Notes under the pieces: generated by a model | Seen by the model: only the letters and a program-made list of their open reading frames with translations | What the model was told of the DNA's origin: nothing | Database searches by the model: none | In this document: positions 29,146 through 40,000 of the stretch, piece after piece | Layout: each line of letters opens with the position of its first letter | Position numbering within the stretch: position 1 is the first letter of the stretch | Made by a program: the position numbers and the translations under genes | Source: Schizochytrium sp. TIO01 | Lineage: Eukaryota; Sar; Bigyra; Thraustochytrida; Thraustochytriidae | DNA: 64,000 bases | Assembly (NCBI GenBank): GCA_004764695.1 | Contig: SMSO01000034.1 | Coordinates: 4,720,501-4,784,500, forward strand | Reading direction: 5' to 3'

Positions 29146-31656
29146 ATGCCGAGGGGCGCGATCCGGGAGCTGCGTAGGCAGGCTCGAGCGCGTCGGGAGG
29201 CGCAGGAGGCTGTCCAGGCAGAGCAAGACGCTCTTGAGGCCCGTAGACAAGCACTGGTCGACGAAAAGCTCCGAGAACTACGTTCATCGGGCCGCGATTG
29301 CCGTGTTGGCACTGATAACGGCGACGTGAAGGATACACCAACGTCGGAGACAGAAGCAGTGCCCGAAGACAGTGAAGGCCACTCGGATCTTCATACACAC
29401 GTGCACGGTTTAGTGAGGGAGGAAATAGCTAGTGGAACACCGACGTCGAAAAGTCAAGAAGTTACGGAGCTTGCAAACGAACAATCTCAACCTGAAGAAG
29501 AGCTAGATAGAGGCCAAGTAGAGCAGCAAGCTAAACTCGGACAAGGGAAAATGTCGCATACAACAGTTGAAGTTCAAGCTGGAGCTGTGCATGAAGTTTC
29601 CCTTAATGTAGAAGCTGGCGAGGAAGTACACTGGGCATTCCGCACAGAGGGCGGTGACATTGCATTTTGTGTGCTCCTTGAGCGACCTGACGGAAATGTA
29701 CTCACCCTCGTGGCAAAGGACCGCATCTCCTCTGAGGTTCAGGCCCACAAGGGCAAGACCACATCGCCCGAGAAGGGATGCATTTGGCTTCAGTTTGATA
29801 ACTCTTACTCCTGGGTCACGAATAAGACCTTGACCTTTACCATCTCCCATGTGCCCAAATCTGGCCAGCCCTCGACTCCTGTTGGAGTCACTACGTCTTC
29901 CAAAGATACAGCATCTGCCGCCACACAGGGTTCTGAGACTAGCAAGGTGCTCTTTATTCTTGGCGCACCTGGATCAGGTAAGGGAACACAGTGCACTAAG
30001 CTTGCGGAGAAGTTTGGTTTTTCTCACCTTTCTGCAGGTGACCTTCTTCGTGAAGAGCGGAACAACCCAAACTCCAAAGATGGAGCACTCATCGAGGCAT
30101 ACATTAAGGAAGGCAAGATCGTCCCTATCGAGATTACTGTCAAGTTGCTTATGAATGCCATGAACGCTCAGCCAGCACCCTGCTTCCTTATCGACGGCTT
30201 CCCGCGTAACCAGGACAACCTTGACGGCTGGATTCGTGAAACTAGCGCCGCTTCGAACATTGAAGTTCTCGGCGTGCTCTTCTTTGACTGCCCTGAGGAC
30301 GTTATCACCGACCGTCTTCTTGACCGTGGCAAGAGCAGTGGCCGCGTTGATGATAATGCTGAGACCATCAAAAAGCGTCTCGTGACCTTCCGTGATGACA
30401 CTATGCCCATCGTCAACTACTTTGACAAGCGCGAGCAAGTCTGGACCATCAACACGAATCGCCCTGTGGACGACATCTTCGCCGATCTCACCAGTCTGAT
30501 GGCCCAGCTTATCCCTTCTACGGCTGATGCAAACCAAACAGCGCCATCAACTACTCAGGAGACCTCTGCTGCAATTGCTGATAAGCGTGACACTACTCCT
30601 GCGCCAGCACCTGTCGCAGCCCCAGAGGTCCCAGCAGCACCCGTTGAGCCTTCGAAGAATGCTGGTCGTCCGCTCAGAGTAATTTTGGGAACCATGACCA
30701 TGGGTGGCCCCGTGAACCGCCGTCAGAGTCTGTCAATGTTTGAGCTCTTTATGAAAGCGCCCTCTGTGCGCAAGCATCTCACGGGAGGGAAAGTTGAGGC
30801 TGATACTGCCCGTATGTATCAAGATGGTGAGACCGAAGCTGTTATTTCGGATGTTTTTACGCAATCCTCAATTATTGCCAAGAACTACATGCTAGCCACT
30901 AAGGCAAACCCGTTTAAGGGAGCTGGCGAGAGCCTTCGGCCCGAAAGCGTGCGTGCTCAGCTCGAGGCTAGCTTACAGGCTCTCCGTGTAGAGTGCGTGG
31001 ATGTGTTTTATCTGCATGCGCCTGACCATGACACCAAGATTGAGGTTACCCTTGCTGCGGTGCAGGAACTTTACCAGGAAGGCAAGTTCCGAGAACTTGG
31101 ACTCTCCAACTACAGTGCTTGGCAGGTGGTCCAAATTTACTACATTTGTAAGGAAAGTGGATACGTCTTGCCCACGTTGTACCAGGGTATGTACAACGCC
31201 ATTACACGTGAGGTAGAACGCGAACTCCTGCCAGCTCTGAAGGAACTTGGTATCCGCTTTTACGCTTACAATCCACTTGCTGGTGGCTTTCTTACGGGTA
31301 AGCATAGGTCTTTGGTGCAGTTTCCAAAGGGTGGTCGCTTTGGCGAGACTGCCTGGGGTATCAAGTATCGTGACCGCTTCTGGAAGCCGGAATACTTCAA
31401 AGCGTTGGATGTAATCATGGCAGCTTGTGAGTCCCACGACATCTCCATGACATCTGCTTCTATGCGCTGGATCATGCACCATTCAGATCTTCGCGGTGGT
31501 CTCAATGATGGTGTCATCCTTGGCGCAAGCTCTGTAGATCACCTCCAGGAAAACCTTGATGCCACAAATGAAGGACCTTTGCCGAAGGAAATTGTTAGCG
31601 CCTTTAACCAGGCCTGGGAGACTTGCCGCCCCGCATGCCCCGCCTACGCACGCTAG
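29146..31656 (+). CDS. GOLD-like / UMP-CMP kinase / AKR7 aldo-keto reductase fusion
   Basis: 836 residues in a single open frame from the ATG at 29146. (1) Residues 1-45: Arg/Ala/Glu-rich helix, likely coiled coil, then an acidic linker. (2) About 138-243: GOLD-like beta sandwich, with VHWAFRTEGGDIAFCVLL and the end motif WLQFDNSYSWVTNKTLTF. (3) About 268-460: UMP-CMP kinase, P-loop GAPGSGKGTQ at 273, then HLSAGDLLREE, LIDGFPRNQDN and the short lid RGKSSGRVDDNAETIKKR; it phosphorylates UMP/CMP with ATP. (4) From about 509: aldo-keto reductase of the AKR7 type, starting LGTMTMGG; the catalytic tetrad is complete (Asp and Tyr in EADTARMYQDGE, Lys in LATKANPF, His in FYLHAPDHD). AKR7 enzymes reduce reactive aldehydes with NADPH. 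A Pro/Ala-rich linker of about 50 residues joins 3 and 4. Both catalytic parts look active. It is tail to tail with the myosin gene. Confidence 0.92.
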   Translation: MPRGAIRELRRQARARREAQEAVQAEQDALEARRQALVDEKLRELRSSGRDCRVGTDNGDVKDTPTSETEAVPEDSEGHSDLHTHVHGLVREEIASGTPTSKSQEVTELANEQSQPEEELDRGQVEQQAKLGQGKMSHTTVEVQAGAVHEVSLNVEAGEEVHWAFRTEGGDIAFCVLLERPDGNVLTLVAKDRISSEVQAHKGKTTSPEKGCIWLQFDNSYSWVTNKTLTFTISHVPKSGQPSTPVGVTTSSKDTASAATQGSETSKVLFILGAPGSGKGTQCTKLAEKFGFSHLSAGDLLREERNNPNSKDGALIEAYIKEGKIVPIEITVKLLMNAMNAQPAPCFLIDGFPRNQDNLDGWIRETSAASNIEVLGVLFFDCPEDVITDRLLDRGKSSGRVDDNAETIKKRLVTFRDDTMPIVNYFDKREQVWTINTNRPVDDIFADLTSLMAQLIPSTADANQTAPSTTQETSAAIADKRDTTPAPAPVAAPEVPAAPVEPSKNAGRPLRVILGTMTMGGPVNRRQSLSMFELFMKAPSVRKHLTGGKVEADTARMYQDGETEAVISDVFTQSSIIAKNYMLATKANPFKGAGESLRPESVRAQLEASLQALRVECVDVFYLHAPDHDTKIEVTLAAVQELYQEGKFRELGLSNYSAWQVVQIYYICKESGYVLPTLYQGMYNAITREVERELLPALKELGIRFYAYNPLAGGFLTGKHRSLVQFPKGGRFGETAWGIKYRDRFWKPEYFKALDVIMAACESHDISMTSASMRWIMHHSDLRGGLNDGVILGASSVDHLQENLDATNEGPLPKEIVSAFNQAWETCRPACPAYAR

Positions 31657-32380
31657 TTGATTTTTTTTTTAACTTTGTCGTTCTATGGGGACGATGCACA
31701 AGATTGAATGTTGTTTTCTTTTAAAGTTTCTTTCGTGTTCCCGAAAAGAATAACCTTGTTTTAAGTCATGCGTGCCAATATACAATTAGGTACATTGTTC
31801 CTGATGTAATGGGTGAAATATTCAACGCTGGTCCTCACTCAGCTAAAGAGAAAAATGAACTTCAGATATCATACGCTCAAAGTTTTTTGCTTTCATGACC
31901 CTTTTCTGGTAACCATGATATTTATGAACTTGGAACCGTTATCCTCTCATGGAACGGATCAAGTAGTAGCATTTCTATACAACGTTGTGGCTATTATCGA
32001 TGCTATCATCGAATGTGCCATCTAGAAAATACATTGACCGGTCCGGATTGAGATTTATAGAATCAAAGTACGAGACAAACAACACAAAAACATATTTTTT
32101 AATTTTTTTTTGAAGGAGCGCAGCACCTGTCAAGTGGAAATAGACGAAGAAACATAGAAAGGGTAGATGCACATGAAGCTTGATTGAGCTATAACTCGGA
32201 AGGAAACGCCGCAAGAGAACAACAGCGGCGGCCTTTGATTGTCACAAAGTATAATTTTCAAGTAGGTGAGTTGCAGAGGCAGAGACGGCAATAGTCATGA
32301 AGACCACAGATGTGAAATAATGGCACAAGATGCGAAAGTTTCAGCAACATCTAAAAGTGTTCTCGGTCATAATCACAAAA
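31657..32380. other. Spacer between convergent genes
   Basis: 724 bp containing the two 3' ends. AT-rich with T-tracts (near 31662 and 32097). No gene seen. Confidence 0.6.
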
Positions 32381-35300
32381 TCACTTCACAGGGATCTTTG
32401 ACATTGACGGAATTTGCTTCAGTGAGGACCCAATCATGCCAAATGTCGCACGCAGTCCAGATGCACCGCTACGTGGAAGCGTAGCAATTGGGGAACCAAG
32501 TCCCTGAAGGGAGTCAAGAGTGAAGTCACTTGGGACCACCAAATCCACGGCAGTTTCGAACGCCCTGTTAGTGAGCCAAATGTCTTGCTCCCATCCTTGA
32601 CGCAAGGAAAATCGACTGCCAGAAGGTGGCGCGTAGGCTTTGAAGAGTTTTCTCAAGTTGCCGAGAACGTGTTTAGCCCTAAAGTTGCTAATGTCTTCGT
32701 TCTTGATGGGTTGCATGGGTTCCTGAATCATAACGCTTTCGCGTCGCTCAGCACGAGTTATGGCGACACGATCAAGGACCAAGAGCTCGTCAACACGATC
32801 TACGAAACCTTCATCAAAACGAGATTCGTGAATCACAGACACAAAGGTACGATAGATTTCATCTGGAAGATGAAGACGGACCCAAACAGTGAGAAAGTTT
32901 TCCATTACCTCATCACTAGGCTGGAATGCAGTGATACACACACAGAGCAAATCTACACCAGCATTGACAGAATCCGGGTTTGGGTTCTCCGTCAGCTGGC
33001 GCACAATCTGGCAAAAGATCTCATCACGGAGATCATCGGCATCAGGATCCATACCCATACGAACCACCTCATAACCAGCATTGTTGCGAGCAACATAGTC
33101 ATGTTGAGACTTTTTGCTGTTGTCACCCATGTAAGTCTTGATCAACGAGAATACATGCATGGAGTCAGCAATAAGGTCTTGGTCATTGGTGTATAGAACG
33201 CTATTGTCGAGATTTGTTGAGAAACGAATACCGAGGCGAGAACGAGGGGAAACAGTGGAGCCGACGGGGCGACCGGACATTGGCGTCACTGTAGTCGAGC
33301 TACTGTCACGGTGATGGTCGGCGATTTCCTCAAGCGGAACATTCGATGGCTCTGTAGACCTCGAATTCCAGCGCAACCAACGAAAGGATGAAGCGCATAC
33401 TCCGTGGTAAACGTTGCCACGAATACGTTCGTTGGCAAAGAAGTCTTGAAACTTGTTAAAGTGAGCTGCTAACTCAATTTCGCGAATGCGCATTTGACGT
33501 TGAATACGGCGACGGCGATCACCGACACGCTTAGCTGCTTCCAACTCTTGCTGCACGAACTTCTTCTCGGGCAAAGACAAGAGAGCATTTGCTTCTTCAA
33601 TGAGGTCATTGTCCAAACCAAGCGAAAGAGCCTCCTCCACGCCCTTTTGCAAACCATCATGGTCAACAGTTTCCACAGCCTTTCGAAGGTCGGACTCGAT
33701 GGACTCGTATTGGCTTGCCTTTTCACGAATCTTAGCCACCGCAACGTTGCGAGGCATGGTCCAACCGGCGGATTCGCGTGCCACAGAGATGACCTTTTCT
33801 GGGGTAGGCTCTTTGAGGGCTTCCTCTGCCATTTCTTCAAGCTCCTCCTCCATGCTTACGCCACAGACAAGCTTCTTCACATGGTCGTAGAGTTCCTGCT
33901 GATGTTCAGTCATGGGGAACTTCTCCTCGCGTAAGCGATCAGCAGCGGCAATGAAGGACTCGGCACGGGACTTGTCGAAAGAGGAGTCGTTGGCATCCTC
34001 ACAATCCTCAAACTCTTCAAGGTCTTCTTCCACCGACTCCCACTGTTCTAGACCAGCATGCAGACGGCGAGCAGCCTCAAGCGAGGGTGGATTGACACGA
34101 TAGATGACACCTACATTACCCATGATATCGGGTACATCGTCAATCGCGGTTTCCAGCTCGACAAGATCAGGTTCTTCCTCATTCATCGCGTCCTTGAGGG
34201 TCTTTTCAGCCTTCTTCAAGTTGCGGCGGAGACGACGACCAAGAGCAAGGCGCATCATAAGCTGAATACGAGGTACCACAAGGGCCAAGGCGAGGTTGCG
34301 CAGAAGCTCAAGCATTTTATGATCCTCAGTGCGGAAGAGTACGCGAGTCTCACCAATTTGCACACCAGCAAATGCCTGCGGAGAGGCATCGAGAATCTCG
34401 CGGCAGAGACCCTTGGGATCACGAGAATGGTATGCGAATCCAACGTTGATGCATCGGTACTTGGCGGCAAAATCCTCATGGAAGAGGCGAAAGGGGTAAC
34501 CAGTCTTGCGGATCTCTACAGCTTCGAAAACACCAGAGGCACGCAACTGCTCAAGACACTTGCGGCCCTCAAAGTTATTGGGTTCCTGCTGATCATTCGG
34601 CTTGATACAACGGATGTAACGGCACTCAGTCTTACGCAGGATCGTCATGAGCTCGTTCAGCTGGGAGCGAAATCGAGCAGATTGAGAAAGGACCTTGACA
34701 CGATCATCCTCATCAAGCACGGGGAACAGGGTGCGGGTAAGGTCATCTTCAGATTTGGAACACAAGTTGTAAAGATCCTGGTATAATGTGTCGGAGTTCT
34801 TTGCCATAAATCCTCGAGCATCGTAGATGACTGTGCCAGCAAAATGCTTGATGGAGAAGGCGAGCTGGTCATCCTTGCCGCGCGCTACCGCACGGTTGGT
34901 CGAGGAACCGCCGCCCATACTCTGGAAGCGTGGGTTCTTCTCGTGTACGCTTTCGATACGGTGGATGAAGCGCTCATCGGTACCACCAGGAACGACGCAC
35001 TCGTCATCGAGAAGGTTGAGAATACCATTGGGGCGCTTGGCAATGAGGTCGAGAACAATTTGGTTATCCTCAAACTCGATGTGCTTGTATTGTACGCGTT
35101 CAACCTCGTAGAGCTCCTCTTCATCACCGAATGTGTGCTGGTTGAAGAGCTTTTGCAGACGCTCGTTTGCGTAGTTAATGCAAAGCTGTTCAAATGAGTT
35201 GTGCTCGAAAATTTCAAATCCAAAGACATCAAGGATGCCAATAAATTTACCAGAGGTCTCGCCAAATGACTCGTTAATGCGAGCTACAAGCCAGTCAAAG

Positions 35301-37048
35301 AGACGAGAATAGATAGCCTTGGCAAGGGAGTCACGGGCTTGCACAGCCTGGCGTACCTTGAGTGGAATGACTGAATCCTCCCCGCGGACAGTGATTGTGC
35401 GGCGTGTAAGAACACGCTCGAGTTCGGCATCTTCAATCTCCAGTAGTTCTGCTGCGTGGGCCAATGCAACATAGGAAGGAGCACTATCGCCACCATTAAC
35501 CAAGGAAGAAGCGCGGTCAATTGGTGCATCTTCATCGCCACCAGCGGGAGATTCAGATGCTGGGCCAATGTCACCCGTAAGCTTGCAGCCATGCTGTCCG
35601 TTGGGCATTTTGATATCTGAGAAGTCAATGTTACCAAGGTGAAGGACGGCAGCGACCGTACGGAAGAGCCACTCTTGCTCTTCATCCTCGATCTCAAGCT
35701 CATCAAGTGCGTCGACAACCTCTTCAAAATCAGCGGCGTCATCAATGTTTCCGACCTTGATGGATTTGCTTTGGTTGAGGTAGTGATAAGTGTCAGGCTC
35801 GTCGTACAGCATATAACGCTCACGGGTTTCCTGGCTGCTGAGAATTTGATAGAAAATGTGGTAATTACGCTCATTTTCTGCAAGAATTGTCACACGAGAA
35901 GACTCAAGAAGGAAACTGGTAATACTAGCACCACTGATGAGCTTGGTATGGCGGTCAAAGTAGACAGCAATCCACTTACCGAAACGTGATGAATTATTGT
36001 TGCGGACGGTCTTGGCGTTGCCGAATGCTTCCAAAACAGGGTTAGCGACCAGAACCTTCTGCTCAACCTTATGATCTGGGCCCATTCCAGAAGATGCAGC
36101 CATCATTGCGAAGCGGCGATCATCATCGTTACCACCCTGATCACTACCTGCCACACTGGCGAGGAAATCAAGACATGCCTTGGTCGCGTGGGTCTTACCA
36201 GCACCGGATTCACCACTCACGAGAATACTTTGTGACTTGTTTTCAAGGAGAAGAGAATCGAGCGAGTCGTTTGCAATAGCGTAGACATGTGGCATGAGGC
36301 CGCCACCAAGACCTTCTGCGCGAGCACCAAGTCGCTGGAGCTTGATTTGATCGTCTGTGTACAAGGACAGTTCCTGAAAAGGATTGACAGAGATAAGTAC
36401 TGTGCGACTGGAGCCAACCCAGGTATAAATCTCATTGCTTTCGTAGCGCATGCGTAGATTATGAAGAATCATACCTTCATCGAGTGCAGGAAGGGCAACA
36501 AGGTCGGCCTCAATATGGTCGAGAGCATCACGTTTCAGAGGCCAGAGAGGCACCTTTTGTGAGACACCACCTGTGAGCTTGCCTTTCATGACCCGAATGT
36601 GAGGAATGCGAACAGTGCGGTTATCAAGGAGACGGACAACGACTTCGCCACTTTTTTCACGGCTCTTAACTCTTGCAGGCTGCCATACATTTTTGGGATG
36701 CGGGACCCAAACCCACTCGGCCGCGTCTTCGTCCTTCTCACGCTGTGTTTTCAACTGCTCAGGCTTCTCCCATGACACGGTGCCTGTTTCAACCTCAAAG
36801 TAGTACAGAGTGCCGTCTATGCTGTAACGAGCTTCCCAGCCCGTGAGGGATTCAATAGAAACTGGGCCTGGGCGGTGGCGGTTGCCAAGTATGGAGCTAA
36901 AGCGATTGCTCCATTTACTACTCCGCCGTTCGCCGCGGCGCTCGCTAACAACGCGGCGTTCTTGGCGAACACTGGAATGACGCCGAGGCGTCGGGTGATC
37001 TGCCCAGTATGAGCTGCGTCTCACCTCTGAGCGCTTGCGTGTGGACAT
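32381..37048 (-). CDS. Unconventional myosin: WW domain, motor, helical tail, MyTH4
   Basis: 1555 residues. Basic N terminus, then a WW domain at about 68-98 (GWEARYSIDGTLYYFEVETG, then SWEKP), then an SH3-like segment. The motor spans about 175-910: P-loop GESGAGKT at about 277, switch I NNNSSRFGK near 348, switch II LDVFGFEIFEHNSFEQLCIN near 604. All nucleotide-binding elements are intact, so it should be an active actin motor. Only a weak, atypical IQ-like helix follows (RIQLMMRLALGRRLRRNLKK). The tail has degenerate helical repeats, then an MyTH4 domain at about 1290-1410 (YMGD, then LRDEIFCQIVRQLTENPNPD and CITAFQPSDE), and a unique C terminus. No FERM domain follows the MyTH4. WW-bearing N termini and MyTH4 tails are found in oomycete and related stramenopile myosins. 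The start ATG is at 37048. Probable role: actin-based cargo or membrane transport. Confidence 0.93.
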   Translation of the reverse strand: MSTRKRSEVRRSSYWADHPTPRRHSSVRQERRVVSERRGERRSSKWSNRFSSILGNRHRPGPVSIESLTGWEARYSIDGTLYYFEVETGTVSWEKPEQLKTQREKDEDAAEWVWVPHPKNVWQPARVKSREKSGEVVVRLLDNRTVRIPHIRVMKGKLTGGVSQKVPLWPLKRDALDHIEADLVALPALDEGMILHNLRMRYESNEIYTWVGSSRTVLISVNPFQELSLYTDDQIKLQRLGARAEGLGGGLMPHVYAIANDSLDSLLLENKSQSILVSGESGAGKTHATKACLDFLASVAGSDQGGNDDDRRFAMMAASSGMGPDHKVEQKVLVANPVLEAFGNAKTVRNNNSSRFGKWIAVYFDRHTKLISGASITSFLLESSRVTILAENERNYHIFYQILSSQETRERYMLYDEPDTYHYLNQSKSIKVGNIDDAADFEEVVDALDELEIEDEEQEWLFRTVAAVLHLGNIDFSDIKMPNGQHGCKLTGDIGPASESPAGGDEDAPIDRASSLVNGGDSAPSYVALAHAAELLEIEDAELERVLTRRTITVRGEDSVIPLKVRQAVQARDSLAKAIYSRLFDWLVARINESFGETSGKFIGILDVFGFEIFEHNSFEQLCINYANERLQKLFNQHTFGDEEELYEVERVQYKHIEFEDNQIVLDLIAKRPNGILNLLDDECVVPGGTDERFIHRIESVHEKNPRFQSMGGGSSTNRAVARGKDDQLAFSIKHFAGTVIYDARGFMAKNSDTLYQDLYNLCSKSEDDLTRTLFPVLDEDDRVKVLSQSARFRSQLNELMTILRKTECRYIRCIKPNDQQEPNNFEGRKCLEQLRASGVFEAVEIRKTGYPFRLFHEDFAAKYRCINVGFAYHSRDPKGLCREILDASPQAFAGVQIGETRVLFRTEDHKMLELLRNLALALVVPRIQLMMRLALGRRLRRNLKKAEKTLKDAMNEEEPDLVELETAIDDVPDIMGNVGVIYRVNPPSLEAARRLHAGLEQWESVEEDLEEFEDCEDANDSSFDKSRAESFIAAADRLREEKFPMTEHQQELYDHVKKLVCGVSMEEELEEMAEEALKEPTPEKVISVARESAGWTMPRNVAVAKIREKASQYESIESDLRKAVETVDHDGLQKGVEEALSLGLDNDLIEEANALLSLPEKKFVQQELEAAKRVGDRRRRIQRQMRIREIELAAHFNKFQDFFANERIRGNVYHGVCASSFRWLRWNSRSTEPSNVPLEEIADHHRDSSSTTVTPMSGRPVGSTVSPRSRLGIRFSTNLDNSVLYTNDQDLIADSMHVFSLIKTYMGDNSKKSQHDYVARNNAGYEVVRMGMDPDADDLRDEIFCQIVRQLTENPNPDSVNAGVDLLCVCITAFQPSDEVMENFLTVWVRLHLPDEIYRTFVSVIHESRFDEGFVDRVDELLVLDRVAITRAERRESVMIQEPMQPIKNEDISNFRAKHVLGNLRKLFKAYAPPSGSRFSLRQGWEQDIWLTNRAFETAVDLVVPSDFTLDSLQGLGSPIATLPRSGASGLRATFGMIGSSLKQIPSMSKIPVK

Positions 37049-40000
37049 TGTGCTAAAGAACCAGGCCTTGCCTTGGTTTTCTTTTGCCTATCGTGCGAAC
37101 AGAACTTGCAATGCTTGTGGTTTGTGCGCTGTGCTTTCTCTTCCGTCGACCAGAATGTCGAGGCTACTACAGTGGATGAAAAGGTGGGCCCAGCAAAATT
37201 TAATCTCCGCTTGCCCGACTATTTCGAACTGCAACAGTACAAGTTGTCGTAAAATTCAATCTAACTTGATGAGCGTGTGCCAGCTCGCGGAGGGTACGCT
37301 AGCTCCTTTTGCAGTGGAGGCCGGAAGATAGCTGGGGAGGGAAGAAAGTAAGCAAGCAGTAAATGCACGTTTTATGTCTGTCTCTATTGCTATAAAACAG
37401 ACGTGTGAACGAGGGAGCGAGGTAAACCTGGATGGGCGTGCGCCACGTCTTCAATTAAATGAACTTCTTGGAATCAATATCTGTACAGAAGAAACACCAA
37501 ATGTAGGCAAGCTGTTGTAGCTATTGCTTCCTTCAAATTCAACACGGCGATAGAAGAAGGTACCGCTTCCCTGCGAGCCGAGTCTTAACTGCCGCAAGGT
37601 ATAGATCCCTCGCGAGCAGAACTGTGTCTCAATTTGAAGTCTGCTGTTATGGGCTCTTTTATACCTTTCTCACTTCCACAATGAAAGAGAGAGAGAAAAA
37701 GGAAATTAAAAGAAAGTAAACAGAAGCAAAGGAAGAAAAAGTTAAGAGAAAAAACTTTTGAAAGCCCTCCACAAAAAGGCGTGCTTCTTCACTCCCCTTC
37801 CTGCCTCGCTCTCCACGAAGCGAGCAATACCGAGCAGAAGATACCTGTCGAGCCCGCCAAGCTACGACCGAGAGACCTAACGCTGCCTTCGGGTTTTGGT
37901 TTCGTAAAGGCGCTTGGGTTTGGCAAAAACCTGGAGAATAGTGAATCGAGGAAATCTGAGGCTTGATCGATGTGCGTGCGCGCGCAGACCAGCCTGTCAG
38001 CTCGTCCCTCGGAGGTCAAAGAGGTGACGGCGCAGGTTGGCCAATAGATCTTTAGCGACCCGCAGTGCCGCCGCGCTTGCGAGCTCCTCGCACGCGAACT
38101 GGGCTAGACGGAGTCGCAGGCCAGCCGAGGCCTCGTCAAGGCATGAACAAAGTTTGAAGGCTCTTCATCAAGCATGGCCCCCTCTACGTAGTGTGTACAC
38201 TACTCTCCTCCTAACTACAATACAGCTGCGGGAGATTTATCCAATCCTATTACACTGTAACTTTATAGTCACAGTGCTCTAATATTTTTCATGACAAATA
38301 TTATATGCAGATTGCAATCAGGATTTAAGTGAACTCAAAATTCACCTGCAGTGACATATATCGAGACAGACTCTTTTTGTCTTAGGAGCACAAGCTCACC
38401 TGGAACAGGAGCGTCCAAAGGGGACTGAGGGCCAGTGGAGAAACTGGTAGAGTCGCCTCGCGCGTGCACGAAAGGGGGTGTGCACACCTTATAGTCTTCC
38501 TATTGCGAGTGACTGATTCTTACCTACTTCTAAGCGTGAGTAATGGCATGACTGAGCAAAGCTAGGTTGGCAGCTATTTATAACTGGTAGGACTCTTAGA
38601 GCGAAGGCCAAGATTGCTGATCTGTACTATAGATGTCAGCACGTGCAGGAAGAGCATGCATATATAGATACCTGTCTAGCTAGCTAGAGATGCTCATGGT
38701 CTTTCTTCAGGTTCTTTCTTTTGTGGAGGGAGATAGTTTTCTCAGAGGATTGTGCCGCTGACTGAGCGAACACCGACGGCAGCAGCATTTTCTGGCAGGA
38801 TCATTGATCTCGGTCTTCTTCATTATGTTCACACAAAACACTTGGAAACCTCGCCGATGAAACCCATAGTGGAGGTAGGATTGAAGCTAGAGGGTCTTGC
38901 AAAATGCCTTGCGTGCACTAGTTCGAGTAGTACTTCTTGATTTTTTTCTCTTTTTATAAACTTGAAGGCCGAAAGTGCAACGTGAGGTGCGAATATCTCA
39001 CGCAAATCTTGGGGTGCGTTGCATTTCAGCCTACTCCACCCGGCAAAGAAAAGAATGAGATGTAGTAATAGGTAGAAGTGTGCAGTAGTTTGCTGTAGTC
39101 AAGGGATGAAGAGAGGTCGGTAACTGGCGAGGATGATGCATCAAAGTTATCAAAGAGATAGCTCTACTACTAGTGCTATTAATTTACACATGGTGCGATT
39201 CGAGTTGGCAGCACACGCGGTGCGTAATGAGCCTGAATCCTGAAAGAAGACCCTCATAGACCAATTGTATTATTAATGGGCTAGGAGAACCATCGTGAGT
39301 CATGAGTTTGGCATTCACGTGCGAAGGAGTGTAGTGCATTATACCATGTCATTTTATCATTAACTGTAAAAGTTGTAGTAGTTTTTTTTTGTTTTAATTT
39401 TTTCTCCTGAAAGGGTTAAAGATTAAAAATTAAAAACAAGCAACTTGAAATTTGCTGGACTCTCTAGGTGCGTACTACTCGATAGTTCACGGGCAGTAGG
39501 AAGGGATGCTGGGGTGTTTTCTTCTGCAATTTTCAGCAGTTAGTGCTAATTGCGTTAGGTTGTCGTTAGTGTGCACCATCTGACCGTGCTGAGCTCCTTC
39601 AGTCTCAAGCATTCTACTGTTTATGACAATTGGACGAAGAGTTTCCCTTCCCATCCCTGACCCGGCTCCTAGCAAACAAAAAGTCTGACTGCTGAGCTTA
39701 ATAATATGCGAGCCTCATAAAATACACACGTATACCGCACACACCCAACTTTAAGCTCGCTGAAGTACAACTTGAAGTTGCACCTGAGCGCAACTCAAAC
39801 GAATCGCTACTACTACGCCGAGGATCACTGCGTTGAAGTAGTAGTATAACTATCACAAAGTTTGTTCATCCTCGAGATGGGTGGTTTTAAATCAAGCGCA
39901 ATTAGGCACAACATCATGAACTTAAGCCCCCAACTTGTATCGATTACTTTGCAACTGTTATTTGTTCACAAAAATCGGGCTCAATTGCATATTCTCGGCA

